This document shows positions 36,503 through 44,905 of a stretch of DNA of 64,000 bases, one piece after another (within the stretch, counting starts at the first letter, position 1; every line of letters starts with the position of its first letter). Source of the DNA: Klebsiella pneumoniae. GTDB taxonomy: Bacteria > Pseudomonadota > Gammaproteobacteria > Steroidobacterales > Steroidobacteraceae. Under the pieces are notes generated by a model, which was not told the origin of the DNA, searched no databases, and saw only the letters and a list, made by a program, of their open reading frames with translations. Location of the stretch: NCBI GenBank assembly GCA_945873095.1, contig CAMCBU010000008.1, positions 21,561 through 85,560 of the forward strand. Direction: 5' to 3'. Position numbers and translations under genes: made by a program.

Positions 36503-37393
36503 ATGAACAGACAAATTCGATCCGTCCTGAGTTCCGCCGCAGCCGCGTTGGTTGCCGCCTTGGCGCCCCTGGCGGCACACGCGGAGTGGGGCAATCTCAA
36601 CATGCCTGTCGGCGTGACCGAGTTGTCCAAACAAATCTACTCGCTGCACATGACCATCTTCTGGTGGTGCGTGGCGATCGGTGTATTCGTGTTCGGCTGG
36701 ATGATCTGGTCGCTAGTGGCCTTTCGTAAATCCAAAGGCGCCGTAGCGGATACCTCGATCACCCACAGCACCAAAGCCGAAATCGTCTGGACGCTGATCC
36801 CGGTCGTGATCCTCGTGATCATGGCGATTCCGGCCGCGCGTACGCTGATCGCCATCGAAGACACCCGCAACACCGAGCTCAGCATCAAGGTCACGGGTTA
36901 TCAGTGGAAGTGGCACTACGACTACCTCGGCGAAGACGTGAAGTTCTTCTCCGCGCTCGAGCGCGCCAGCGACGAGACCCGCCAATTGCAGTCCGGCCTC
37001 GACCCGAAGGCGGTGCCCGATTACCTCTTGAACGTCGACAAACCGCTGGTCGTTCCGGAAGACACCAAGGTACGCCTGCTGCTCACCGCGCAGGATGTCA
37101 TCCACGCTTGGTGGGTGCCCCAGTTCGGAATGAAGAAAGATGCCATTCCGGGCGTCGTCAATGAATTGTGGTTTAAGGTCGATGCCGGCAAGACCGGCAT
37201 CTACCGCGGCCAGTGCGCCGAATTGTGCGGTCGCGACCACGGCTTCATGCCGATCGTGGTCAAAGTCGTCACAAAAGAAGAGTACAAGGCTTGGGTGGCC
37301 GCTCAACAAACAAATGGTGCCAACGAGACGGCGCCCGCTGTCGACGCAGCGCCAACCGTTGCGTCGGTCGCGACGGCCGCTCCGCAAGGTTGA
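36503..37393 (+). CDS. coxB: Cytochrome c oxidase subunit II
   Basis: 296-residue membrane-anchored CuA subunit of an aa3-type oxidase. A signal peptide (1-27) is followed by two transmembrane helices (about 50-72 and 94-116) and a periplasmic cupredoxin domain. CuA ligands His201, Cys238, Glu240, Cys242, His246 and Met249 are all present in QDVIHAWWVP and GQCAELCGRDHGFMP. The aromatic electron-entry segment is YQWKWHY (133-139). There is no fused cytochrome c domain; the C-terminal 30 residues are an alanine/threonine-rich tail. A short GC hairpin (36430-36445) precedes the gene. Confidence 0.97.
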   Translation: MNRQIRSVLSSAAAALVAALAPLAAHAEWGNLNMPVGVTELSKQIYSLHMTIFWWCVAIGVFVFGWMIWSLVAFRKSKGAVADTSITHSTKAEIVWTLIPVVILVIMAIPAARTLIAIEDTRNTELSIKVTGYQWKWHYDYLGEDVKFFSALERASDETRQLQSGLDPKAVPDYLLNVDKPLVVPEDTKVRLLLTAQDVIHAWWVPQFGMKKDAIPGVVNELWFKVDAGKTGIYRGQCAELCGRDHGFMPIVVKVVTKEEYKAWVAAQQTNGANETAPAVDAAPTVASVATAAPQG

Positions 37394-37448
37394 GCCGCAC
37401 CGGCTGCAGCAAGATCGTCAAAGAATTCAACGTAAAGAGTAGTTAGTC

Positions 37449-39056
37449 ATGGCCAATACCACTACCGCACACACCCACGACGACCACGATCACAAGCCGC
37501 ACGGCTTGAAACGGTGGCTGTTCGCCACGAACCACAAGGACATCGGCACGATGTACCTCGTGTTCGCTTGCGTTTTGTTCTTCCTGGGCGGTGCGATGGC
37601 GTTGGTGATCCGCGCCGAACTCTTCCAGCCGGGCCTGCAATTCGTCGATCCGGGTTTCTTCAACTCGATGACCACGATGCACGCGCTGTTAATGATCTTC
37701 GGCGCGGTGATGCCCGCGTGGACGGGTCTCGCGAACTGGATGGTGCCGATGCAAATCGGTGCGCCCGATATGGCGCTGCCGCGTCTGAACAACTTCAGCT
37801 TCTGGCTGCTGCCGTTCGCCTTCACGCTGTTGCTGTTGACCTTGTTCGTACCGGGCGGTGCGCCGGCGGGCGGCTGGACGCTGTATCCGCCTCTGTCGCT
37901 GCAAGCTGGCGACAGCTTCCCGCTGACGATCTTCGCCATTCACCTGATGGGCATCTCGTCGATCCTCGGTGCCATCAACGTGGTGGTGACCATCATGAAC
38001 ATGCGCGCACCGGGCATGGGTCTGCTCAACATGCCGCTGTTCTGCTGGACGTGGCTCATCACGGCTTACTTGCTCATCGCCGTGATGCCGGTGCTCGCGG
38101 GCGCCGTCACCATGCTGCTCACCGATCACTTCTTCGGCACGAGTTTCTTCACGGCCGCAGGCGGTGGTGACCCGGTGATGTTCCAGCACATCTTCTGGTT
38201 CTTCGGACACCCCGAGGTGTACATCCTCATCCTGCCGGCCTTCGGTGTGGTGTCGGAGATCATCCCGACTTTCTCGCGCAAGCCGCTGTTCGGCTACGAG
38301 TCGATGGTCTACGCCTCGGCTTCGATCGCCTTCCTGTCGTTCATCGTCTGGGCACACCACATGTTCACCGTGGGCATGCCGCTGGCGGGACAATTGTTCT
38401 TCATGCTCTCGACGATGCTGATCGCCGTGCCGACCGGCGTGAAGGTGTTCAACTGGTGTGCCACGATGTGGAAGGGCTCGATCAGCTTCGAGACACCGAT
38501 GTTGTTCTCGCTGGCTTTCCTGTTCCTGTTCACCATCGGCGGTTTCTCCGGTTTGATGCTTGCTATCGTGCCGGCCGATTTCCAATATCACGATAGCTAC
38601 TTCGTCGTGGCGCACTTCCACTACGTGCTCGTTCCGGGCGCCGTGTTCGCCATCATGGCCGGTGTTTATTACTGGCTGCCGAAGTGGAGCGGTCGGATGT
38701 ACAACGAGAAGATCGGCAAGCTGCACTTCTGGCTGTCGACCATCGGCGTGAACGTCCTGTTCTTCCCGCAGCACTTCCTGGGCTTGGCTGGTATGCCGCG
38801 TCGCATCCCGGACTATTCGACCCAATTCGCGGATTGGAACATGGTGTCCTCGGTCGGTGCCTTCATCTTCGGCTTCTCGCAACTGCTGTTCGTCTACGTC
38901 GTCTGGAACGCAGTGCGCTCGGGTGAGAAGGCGCCGCAGCGTCCGTGGGAATCGGCGAGGGGGCTCGATTGGGAGCTGCCGACACCAGCGCCGTACCACA
39001 GCTGGGAAACGCCGCCGTCGCGTGACGTCGTCGCGCACGGCACCGTTCAGCACTAA
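37449..39056 (+). CDS. coxA: Cytochrome c oxidase subunit I
   Basis: 535-residue, twelve-helix catalytic subunit with heme a and the heme a3-CuB centre. A His/Asp-rich N-terminal tail ([11 protein letters not shown]) precedes the first helix. [11 protein letters not shown] carries a heme a ligand, and [11 protein letters not shown] holds the CuB His, the proton-channel Glu and the crosslinked His-Tyr, making this type A1. AHHMFTVGM gives two CuB His, and [11 protein letters not shown] the heme a3 and heme a ligands. It follows coxB by 55 bases. This is the main low-affinity terminal oxidase candidate in the window. Confidence 0.97.
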   Translation: MANTTTAHTHDDHDHKPHGLKRWLFATNHKDIGTMYLVFACVLFFLGGAMALVIRAELFQPGLQFVDPGFFNSMTTMHALLMIFGAVMPAWTGLANWMVPMQIGAPDMALPRLNNFSFWLLPFAFTLLLLTLFVPGGAPAGGWTLYPPLSLQAGDSFPLTIFAIHLMGISSILGAINVVVTIMNMRAPGMGLLNMPLFCWTWLITAYLLIAVMPVLAGAVTMLLTDHFFGTSFFTAAGGGDPVMFQHIFWFFGHPEVYILILPAFGVVSEIIPTFSRKPLFGYESMVYASASIAFLSFIVWAHHMFTVGMPLAGQLFFMLSTMLIAVPTGVKVFNWCATMWKGSISFETPMLFSLAFLFLFTIGGFSGLMLAIVPADFQYHDSYFVVAHFHYVLVPGAVFAIMAGVYYWLPKWSGRMYNEKIGKLHFWLSTIGVNVLFFPQHFLGLAGMPRRIPDYSTQFADWNMVSSVGAFIFGFSQLLFVYVVWNAVRSGEKAPQRPWESARGLDWELPTPAPYHSWETPPSRDVVAHGTVQH

Positions 39057-39071
39057 GCGCGAGAGCGAAAC

Positions 39072-39200
39072 GTGGAACCGAAGGCTGACGAACTCGAACG
39101 ATCGCGACGCGTACGGCGCAGCGCGATCACGCTGGGATTGGTCGCCTTCGCGTTTTATCTCGCGTTCATTCTGATGTCGGCACTCGGGTTCCGGCAATGA
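39072..39200 (+). CDS. Small single-span membrane protein (cytochrome oxidase small assembly protein-like)
   Basis: 42-residue ORF starting at GTG 39072 with GAGAG upstream. The first 17 residues are charged ([17 protein letters not shown]) and one transmembrane helix follows (about 18-37, [18 protein letters not shown]). Its stop TGA overlaps the ctaG ATG as ATGA. Small one-helix proteins are commonly found between coxA and ctaG in proteobacteria and are thought to help assembly. I infer the role from position and topology only. Confidence 0.7.
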   Translation: MEPKADELERSRRVRRSAITLGLVAFAFYLAFILMSALGFRQ

Positions 39201-39778
39201 ACGACGAACCGCCGATCGATCCGATCCATCGCGATAGCTCCAACCGCAAGCTGACGCTGCGCTTGCTCGGCTTCGCCTTGGGTGCCTTCGGATTCGGTTT
39301 CGCGCTAGTGCCGCTCTACGATGTGATCTGCGACATCACGGGCGTCGGCAATCCCAAAGACCTGCTGCGCGCCAGCACGTTCGAGGAAGCGGCAGCGCCC
39401 GTGCCCGATGGGAACCGTTGGGTTACCGTGGAGTTCATCGCAGATCTGCCCTCGGTCGGCAGTTGGACCTTCAAACCGCTCGTCACCGAGATGAAGGTGC
39501 AACCCGGTAAGTTGTATGTGGTCGACTACCTGGCGCACAACCTCACCGGCAAAGATACGGTCGCGCAGGCGATTCCGAACGTCGCGCCCGGCAAGGCAAC
39601 GCCGTTTTTCCGCAAGACGGAATGCTTCTGCTTCACGCCACAAAAATTCTTGAAGGACGAAGAAAAGGTGATGCCGGTTCGCTTCGTCGTCGACTCCCAT
39701 CTGCCGAAGAGCCTCGATCGCATCACGCTCTCGTACACGTTTTATGACAACTCGACGCGGGTCGCCGCGCTGAACTAG
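39197..39778 (+). CDS. ctaG: Cytochrome c oxidase assembly protein CtaG/Cox11
   Basis: 193-residue copper chaperone delivering Cu to CuB of subunit I. One N-terminal transmembrane helix (about 20-40) is followed by a periplasmic Ig-like domain with the copper motif [10 protein letters not shown] and the conserved MPVRFVVD. Its ATG overlaps the stop of the 42-residue ORF, so the two are translationally coupled. coxC follows after 10 bases. Confidence 0.96.
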   Translation: MNDEPPIDPIHRDSSNRKLTLRLLGFALGAFGFGFALVPLYDVICDITGVGNPKDLLRASTFEEAAAPVPDGNRWVTVEFIADLPSVGSWTFKPLVTEMKVQPGKLYVVDYLAHNLTGKDTVAQAIPNVAPGKATPFFRKTECFCFTPQKFLKDEEKVMPVRFVVDSHLPKSLDRITLSYTFYDNSTRVAALN

Positions 39779-39788
39779 GAAGACTGAT

Positions 39789-40682
39789 ATGGCCAACGCA
39801 CACGCATCCACCCATTCCGAAGATAAGTATTACGTTCCGCACGACAGTGTGTGGCCCGTTTTCGGCTCCGCGACGCTATTCATTTTCATGATCGGCCTTT
39901 GCGGCTGGCTCAACGAATGGTACGGCCCCGGCGTCTTCGTCGTCGGTATCGTCATGTTGATCGCGCTGTTCGTCGGCTGGTTCAATGTTGTCATCAAAGA
40001 GAGTCAAGGCGGCTTGTACAACATGCAGGTCGATCGTTCGTTCCGCATGGGCATGATGTGGTTCATCTTCTCGGAAGTGATGTTCTTCGCGGCGTTCTTT
40101 GGTGCTTTGTTCTACGCGCGCCAACTCTCGGTACCCTGGACGGGCGGCGAGGGCGTGAAGATCTTCAATAAATTGCTGCTATGGCAGGACTACAACGCGA
40201 CCTGGCCGACCAATGGTCCTGCCGCGCTCGGTCCGCGGGACGATGGCAGCTTCGAGACCATCCCCGCTTTCGGCTTGCCGGCGATCAACACTGCCATCCT
40301 GCTGCTGTCGGGCGTAACGATCACGATCGCCCACCACGCCATCAAGGAAGGCAATCGCCGCATCCTGAACATCTTCCTCGCGCTGACGTTCCTGCTCGGC
40401 TTCCTGTTCCTCGGTCTGCAGGCCGAAGAATACATTCACGCCTACACCGAACTCGGCCTGACGCTCTCCACGGGCATCTACGGTTCGACGTTCTTCATGT
40501 TGACGGGTTTCCACGGCCTGCACGTGACGCTCGGCGCGATCATGCTGTTCGTGATCTGGCTACGCACGCTGAAGGGTCACTTCACCCCGCAACGCCACTT
40601 CGCGTTCGAAGCCGTTGCCTGGTACTGGCACTTCGTCGACGTCGTATGGCTCGGGCTGTTCGTGTTCGTCTATTGGGTATGA
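39789..40682 (+). CDS. coxC: Cytochrome c oxidase subunit III
   Basis: 297-residue, seven-helix subunit III. The N-terminus HSEDKYYVPHDSVWPVFGS, FIFSEVMFFAAFFGALFYAR, and the C-terminal HFAFEAVAWYWHFVDVVWL are family hallmarks. A longer-than-minimal loop after helix III (about 115-155) is typical of proteobacterial proteins. The last 13 bases overlap the convergent DUF2909 gene. Confidence 0.97.
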   Translation: MANAHASTHSEDKYYVPHDSVWPVFGSATLFIFMIGLCGWLNEWYGPGVFVVGIVMLIALFVGWFNVVIKESQGGLYNMQVDRSFRMGMMWFIFSEVMFFAAFFGALFYARQLSVPWTGGEGVKIFNKLLLWQDYNATWPTNGPAALGPRDDGSFETIPAFGLPAINTAILLLSGVTITIAHHAIKEGNRRILNIFLALTFLLGFLFLGLQAEEYIHAYTELGLTLSTGIYGSTFFMLTGFHGLHVTLGAIMLFVIWLRTLKGHFTPQRHFAFEAVAWYWHFVDVVWLGLFVFVYWV

Positions 40683-40891
40683 ACAGAGGCGCCTAAGGGC
40701 TGGATGAAGCCGAGCGCCCAAGCGGCCATCAGCAACAGGAACAAACCGACCGAGAGACCAACGCGCACGGTCAGCGCGCGGACCATTTTCTTGGAATCAC
40801 CCTTGTCATTCATCAGGTGAAACAAGGCTGAGCCCAAGCTCGCCACGATGCCGAGCATCACGATGCCGACCAGAATCCGGAAGAGTTCCAT
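40670..40891 (-). CDS. DUF2909 family twin-helix membrane protein
   Basis: 73-residue protein with two transmembrane helices (about 4-23 and 47-67) separated by a short basic/acidic loop (NDKGDSKKM). It matches the DUF2909 proteins that accompany cox clusters, often on the opposite strand. The ATG at 40891 is preferred over a GTG at 40909 that would abut the SURF1 start. The divergent SURF1 GTG is only 18 bases away. It tail-overlaps coxC. Function unknown. Confidence 0.85.
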   Translation of the reverse strand: MELFRILVGIVMLGIVASLGSALFHLMNDKGDSKKMVRALTVRVGLSVGLFLLLMAAWALGFIQPLGASVHTQ

Positions 40892-40909
40892 AACCGGTAT
40901 TATAGGCAC

Positions 40910-41686
40910 GTGAAACTCGAGATCGTCGTCGGCCGCAGGGTCTTTTCCCCGTCATGGCTGATGACGTTGGCGACGCTGTGCCTACTCGTGTTGTTCGTGA
41001 GCTTGGGCCGTTGGCAATGGGCTCGCGCCGAATTCAAGCGCGACATCGTGGCGGAGTTCGCGACGCAAAGTGGCACCGTCGCCGCGCTCGGTTCGCGCCG
41101 TTCGACGGAACTCCCGCGGTTCGCCCAGGTCGAGATAACAGGACGTTGGGATCAGGAGCGGCAGTTCCTGCTCGACAACCGAACTCGCGCCGGTCGCGCC
41201 GGTTACGACGTGCTGACACCACTACGACTGGATGACGGTCGCTGGCTCCTCGTCAATCGCGGCTGGATCGCTTTTGAAGGCTATCGAGACCGCTTGCCCG
41301 ACGTGCGCAGCAAACTCGATGCGACGACGGTGCGCGATCGAGTCACGCTGATCGGCCGCTTGGACGATCTGCCCCAAGCGGGTCTTGCCGGTGGTCGAGC
41401 AGCGCCCGCCAAGAGTGGGGCATGGCCACGCGTGACGAGTTTTCCGACCGTGGCCCAGCTCGAAGCGGCGTTGGCCAGCGAGACTGAACCGGAGCCGCGA
41501 CTCGAGGAGCGTTGGTTGTTGCTGAGCGATGCGGACCCGGCAGGCTACCTGCGACAGTGGCAACCGTTCGCGACCGGCAAAGGACCGGAACAGAACTGGT
41601 CGTATGCCATACAGTGGTGGAGCTTCGCGATATTACTGTTGGTTTTGTATTTTTCTTTGAATCTGAGGAAGCGGACGTCATCATGA
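40910..41686 (+). CDS. SURF1 family cytochrome oxidase biogenesis protein
   Basis: 258-residue inner-membrane protein with helices at both ends (about 17-33 and 233-251) and a periplasmic domain between, the SURF1 topology. LGRWQWARAEFKRD after helix 1, the RAGYDVLTPLRLDDGRWLLV segment and the C-terminal YAIQWWSFAILLLVLYF are typical. It helps heme a insertion into subunit I. It starts with GTG, and its stop overlaps the next ATG. Confidence 0.94.
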   Translation: MKLEIVVGRRVFSPSWLMTLATLCLLVLFVSLGRWQWARAEFKRDIVAEFATQSGTVAALGSRRSTELPRFAQVEITGRWDQERQFLLDNRTRAGRAGYDVLTPLRLDDGRWLLVNRGWIAFEGYRDRLPDVRSKLDATTVRDRVTLIGRLDDLPQAGLAGGRAAPAKSGAWPRVTSFPTVAQLEAALASETEPEPRLEERWLLLSDADPAGYLRQWQPFATGKGPEQNWSYAIQWWSFAILLLVLYFSLNLRKRTSS

Positions 41687-42288
41687 CCCAAGAGGCCCCC
41701 GCCACAGCCGATGTACGCCGCGGTCGCGCAGCGCTATTCGGTCTTGCAGCCTTGTTTTTCCTGCCGCTGCTCGGCTCATTCTGGCTGTACTACATCGGCG
41801 GCTGGCGACCAGACGGCGGCACCAACAACGGAGAACTCATCAGCCCGGCACGCCCGTTGACGGCACTGACGCTCACGACTCGCGATGGCACGCCCGCCTC
41901 GGCAACGCTGCTGAGCGAAAAATGGACTCTGGTCCACATCGGCAACGGTCGTTGCGACCAAGCCTGCCAGCGGGCGCTGTGGACCATTCGGCAAACCCGC
42001 TTGCTGCTTGCCGAAGATATGGATCGAGTGCAGCGCGTCTTCATCGCCGAGGAACAATGCTGCAACGATGAATTTCTGAAGCGGGAGCATCCCGGTCTCG
42101 AAGTGATCACGGCACAGGACGACGCTGCGCGACAATGGCTCGGTCAGTTTCCGCGTGATGCGGCAGTCCCCTACGTCTATATCGTTGATCCACTCGGCAA
42201 CCTGATGATGCGCTTCGATACACGCGAGAATCCGAAGGGCTTGCTCAAGGATCTCGAAAAACTGCTCAAACTTTCACACATCGGTTGA
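41683..42288 (+). CDS. Sco1/SenC-like cytochrome oxidase assembly protein
   Basis: 201-residue membrane-anchored thioredoxin-fold protein. One N-terminal helix (about 17-36) is followed by a periplasmic domain with Cys91-x3-Cys95 (GRCDQACQR), the copper/redox motif spacing of Sco proteins, and VYIVDPLGNLMMRFD near 165-179. A second Cys pair (EEQCCND) follows. By family and neighbourhood it should act in CuA maturation of subunit II. The ATG overlaps the SURF1 stop. Confidence 0.85.
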   Translation: MTQEAPATADVRRGRAALFGLAALFFLPLLGSFWLYYIGGWRPDGGTNNGELISPARPLTALTLTTRDGTPASATLLSEKWTLVHIGNGRCDQACQRALWTIRQTRLLLAEDMDRVQRVFIAEEQCCNDEFLKREHPGLEVITAQDDAARQWLGQFPRDAAVPYVYIVDPLGNLMMRFDTRENPKGLLKDLEKLLKLSHIG

Positions 42289-42290
42289 CC

Positions 42291-43331
42291 ATGAACTCCG
42301 CTATCCCCAGAGGCGCGGTCGCGCTTCGTCGTCTCGCCCTGATCGGCATGCTGCTGTGCCTCGTCGTGATCGTGCTCGGTGCTTGGGTCCGTTTGACCGA
42401 TGCCGGTCTCGGTTGCCCCGATTGGCCGGGTTGTTACGGACACGTCACACCGGCAGGTGCCGAAAAAGTCGAAGGCAAGATCGACTCATACTCGCCCGGT
42501 TGGGAGTACGACTCGGGTAAAGCCTGGCGTGAAATGATCCATCGTTATGCTGCCACGACCTTGGGTTTCATCATCGTCTTGATCACGGCGATCGCGATCG
42601 CTTATCGCGCGGAAAAGCCGGTCAGTGTCGTGTATGCGGTTGGCTTATTGGTGACGGTGGTACTGCAAGGCATCTTGGGTGCCTTCACGGTGTGGTGGTT
42701 GGTCAAACCGCTGATCGTCGTGCTGCATCTGACCGGCGGCATGACCACACTCAGCTTGTTGACTTGGCTCTGGCTACGCATGCGTAGAGTGACCGGTGTC
42801 GTCAAACCCGACGTCGGTGCGACCCGCATCGCGAGCCTCGATGGAGCACGACGTGCCGGTGTTGCCGCTGTCGTCATCGTCGCCATGCAGATCATTCTCG
42901 GCGGTTGGACGAGCAGCAACTATGCCGCAGTCGCTTGCCCGGATTTGCCGACCTGTCAGGGTCAGTGGATCCCCAAAGATATGGATTACGCCAATGCCTT
43001 CGTCATTTGGCGGGGTCTCGATATCAACTACGAAGGGGGCGTGCTCGACCACCCGGCGCGCGTCGCCATTCATTTCACACACCGTGCCTGGGCACTCGTT
43101 GCCACCGTCGCGGTGCTGTGGGCTGCGTGGCTCGCTTGGCGCCATGCACCAACCTCGCTCGTTCGCCGTGGCGCGGTGCTCGCCGTCGGTGCGTTATCAC
43201 TGCAGTGGTTGATCGCTCTGCTGATGATCCTGAAGGCGTTCCCGTTGTCGCTGGCGACTGGACATAACGCCGGTGCCGCGCTGCTGTTGATGGCGCTGCT
43301 GATCTTCAATCGTCGTCTACGAGAAGCTTGA
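42291..43331 (+). CDS. ctaA: Heme A synthase (COX15/CtaA)
   Basis: 346-residue, eight-helix membrane monooxygenase oxidising the C8 methyl of heme O to give heme [22 protein letters not shown] at the first helix and the second-half repeat [19 protein letters not shown] hold the cysteine pairs typical of the family. Heme-binding histidines lie in [22 protein letters not shown] and GHNAGAALL. The ATG at 42291 lies two bases past the previous stop. The stop overlaps a possible TTG of ctaB. Confidence 0.95.
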   Translation: MNSAIPRGAVALRRLALIGMLLCLVVIVLGAWVRLTDAGLGCPDWPGCYGHVTPAGAEKVEGKIDSYSPGWEYDSGKAWREMIHRYAATTLGFIIVLITAIAIAYRAEKPVSVVYAVGLLVTVVLQGILGAFTVWWLVKPLIVVLHLTGGMTTLSLLTWLWLRMRRVTGVVKPDVGATRIASLDGARRAGVAAVVIVAMQIILGGWTSSNYAAVACPDLPTCQGQWIPKDMDYANAFVIWRGLDINYEGGVLDHPARVAIHFTHRAWALVATVAVLWAAWLAWRHAPTSLVRRGAVLAVGALSLQWLIALLMILKAFPLSLATGHNAGAALLLMALLIFNRRLREA

Positions 43332-43333
43332 TC

Positions 43334-44248
43334 GTGACCATCGCGAGTCCCGCTCTCGTCAAGCAACCGACCTGGAAGCTTTACTATGAGCTCACCAAGC
43401 CGCGCGTGGTTGCGCTGATCGTCTTCACGGCGATCGTCGGCACTCTGCTTGCGAGCCCCGGCTGGCCCCCGTTTGCTGCTTTGGTCTACGGCAACATCGG
43501 TATCGCACTGGCTGCCGCCTCGGCAGCGGCGATCAATCATGTCCTCGATCAAAAAATCGATGAACAGATGTCTCGCACACGTGGTCGTCCATTACCGACC
43601 GGGGGTCTGCAGACGCGCCAAGCTCTGCTCTTTGCGGCCTTGCTCGCGGCCGCTTCGATGACGATCCTGTGGTGGTTGGTCAATCCGCTGACGGCTGTGT
43701 TGACCTTCGCTTCTTTGATCGGCTACGCCGTCATCTACACGGTGTTTCTCAAACGCGCGACGTCGCAGAACATCGTCATCGGAGGTGCCGCAGGAGCCGC
43801 GCCACCGGTGCTCGGTTGGGCGGCGGTCACCAACTCCATCGATCCAAACGCCCTGCTGTTGTTCTTGATCATCTTCATTTGGACGCCACCGCACTTCTGG
43901 GCTCTGGCTATCGCGCGCCGCGACGAATATGCAAAAGCCGGTATTCCGATGCTGCCCGTCACTCACGGCATTCCGTACACCCGCCTGCAAGTGTTGCTCT
44001 ATACCGTCTTGCTCGTGCTCGTGACTTTGATGCCTTATCTCACGCGGATGAGCGGCCTCATTTATCTCGCTGCTGCCATCATCTTGAACGCGCGCTTCCT
44101 CTATTACGCCTTCGCGCTGAAAACGACCGAGCGGGCAGAGCTACCGATGATGGTGTTCCGTTACTCGATTTCGTATTTGATGTATCTGTTCGCAGCCTTG
44201 TTGATCGACCACTACATCATCACGACGCAGCTGCCACCGCTCGGTTAA
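43334..44248 (+). CDS. ctaB: Protoheme IX farnesyltransferase (heme O synthase)
   Basis: 304-residue UbiA-superfamily membrane enzyme adding a farnesyl group to heme B to give heme O, the substrate of CtaA. Motifs are [20 protein letters not shown] (first aspartate motif) and [20 protein letters not shown] (second). The GTG at 43334 has GAGAAG 7 bases upstream, better than the TTG two codons earlier. It ends 1 base from the convergent MBL hydrolase gene. Confidence 0.96.
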   Translation: MTIASPALVKQPTWKLYYELTKPRVVALIVFTAIVGTLLASPGWPPFAALVYGNIGIALAAASAAAINHVLDQKIDEQMSRTRGRPLPTGGLQTRQALLFAALLAAASMTILWWLVNPLTAVLTFASLIGYAVIYTVFLKRATSQNIVIGGAAGAAPPVLGWAAVTNSIDPNALLLFLIIFIWTPPHFWALAIARRDEYAKAGIPMLPVTHGIPYTRLQVLLYTVLLVLVTLMPYLTRMSGLIYLAAAIILNARFLYYAFALKTTERAELPMMVFRYSISYLMYLFAALLIDHYIITTQLPPLG

Positions 44249-44249
44249 C

Positions 44250-44894
44250 TCAGCGAAACAGCGCGTCGGCAACGAAAGGATTGCTGCGACGCTCTGCGCC
44301 AAAGGTTGATGTCGGGCCGTGTCCCGGCAGGAACGTCACGTCGTCGCCGAGCGGACACAGGTTGTCGCGGATCGATCGAATCAGATCGGCATGATTGCCA
44401 CGCGGAAAATCCGTGCGCCCGATCGATCCGGCGAATAGCACGTCGCCGACGATCGCGAACCGCGACGCCGCATGGAAGAAAACCACGTGTCCCGGTGTAT
44501 GCCCCGGACAGTGTCGCACCTCGAACTCAAGCTCACCCACCGTGACTCGATCGCCCTGCTGCAGCCACCGGGTCGGTACGAATGACTCGCTTGGTGGAAA
44601 ACCGAACGTCTGCGCCTGTGCTGGCATCTGCTCGATCCAGAACTGATCACCGGGATGTGGACCTTCGATCGGCACGGAATAACGACGGGCCAGCTCCGCA
44701 GTCGCGCCCGCATGGTCCAGATGAGCGTGCGTGATGAGAATTTTCTCGAGCGTGAGTCCGTGTGATTCGAGGATGCTCAAGACACGCTCGAGATCACCTC
44801 CCGGGTCGACGATCGCCGCCCGACGCGTCTTCTCGCACCACAGGACGGAGCAATTCTGTTGGAAGGCCGTCACCGGCACCACTTGAAGTTTCAT
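44250..44894 (-). CDS. Metallo-beta-lactamase-fold hydrolase (GloB/YcbL-like)
   Basis: 214-residue two-metal hydrolase. THAHLDH (55-61) is the HxHxDH metal motif, HCPGHTPGHVVF the third ligand region, and GDVLFAGSIGRTDFP the bridging aspartate. Length and motifs fit the short YcbL-type glyoxalase II-like enzymes acting on thioesters. It starts 11 bases after the mcr stop on the same strand, so it is probably the third gene of pcs-mcr-MBL. A thioester-cleaving or clean-up role for that pathway is my inference; a general glyoxalase role is the alternative. Confidence 0.88.
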   Translation of the reverse strand: MKLQVVPVTAFQQNCSVLWCEKTRRAAIVDPGGDLERVLSILESHGLTLEKILITHAHLDHAGATAELARRYSVPIEGPHPGDQFWIEQMPAQAQTFGFPPSESFVPTRWLQQGDRVTVGELEFEVRHCPGHTPGHVVFFHAASRFAIVGDVLFAGSIGRTDFPRGNHADLIRSIRDNLCPLGDDVTFLPGHGPTSTFGAERRSNPFVADALFR

Positions 44895-44905
44895 GCGCGC
44901 GGACT

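Noticed and set aside
37689..39197. 502-codon minus-strand frame across coxA
   Set aside because: Composition is Arg/His/Gln-rich without domains and it mirrors the conserved coxA reading frame.
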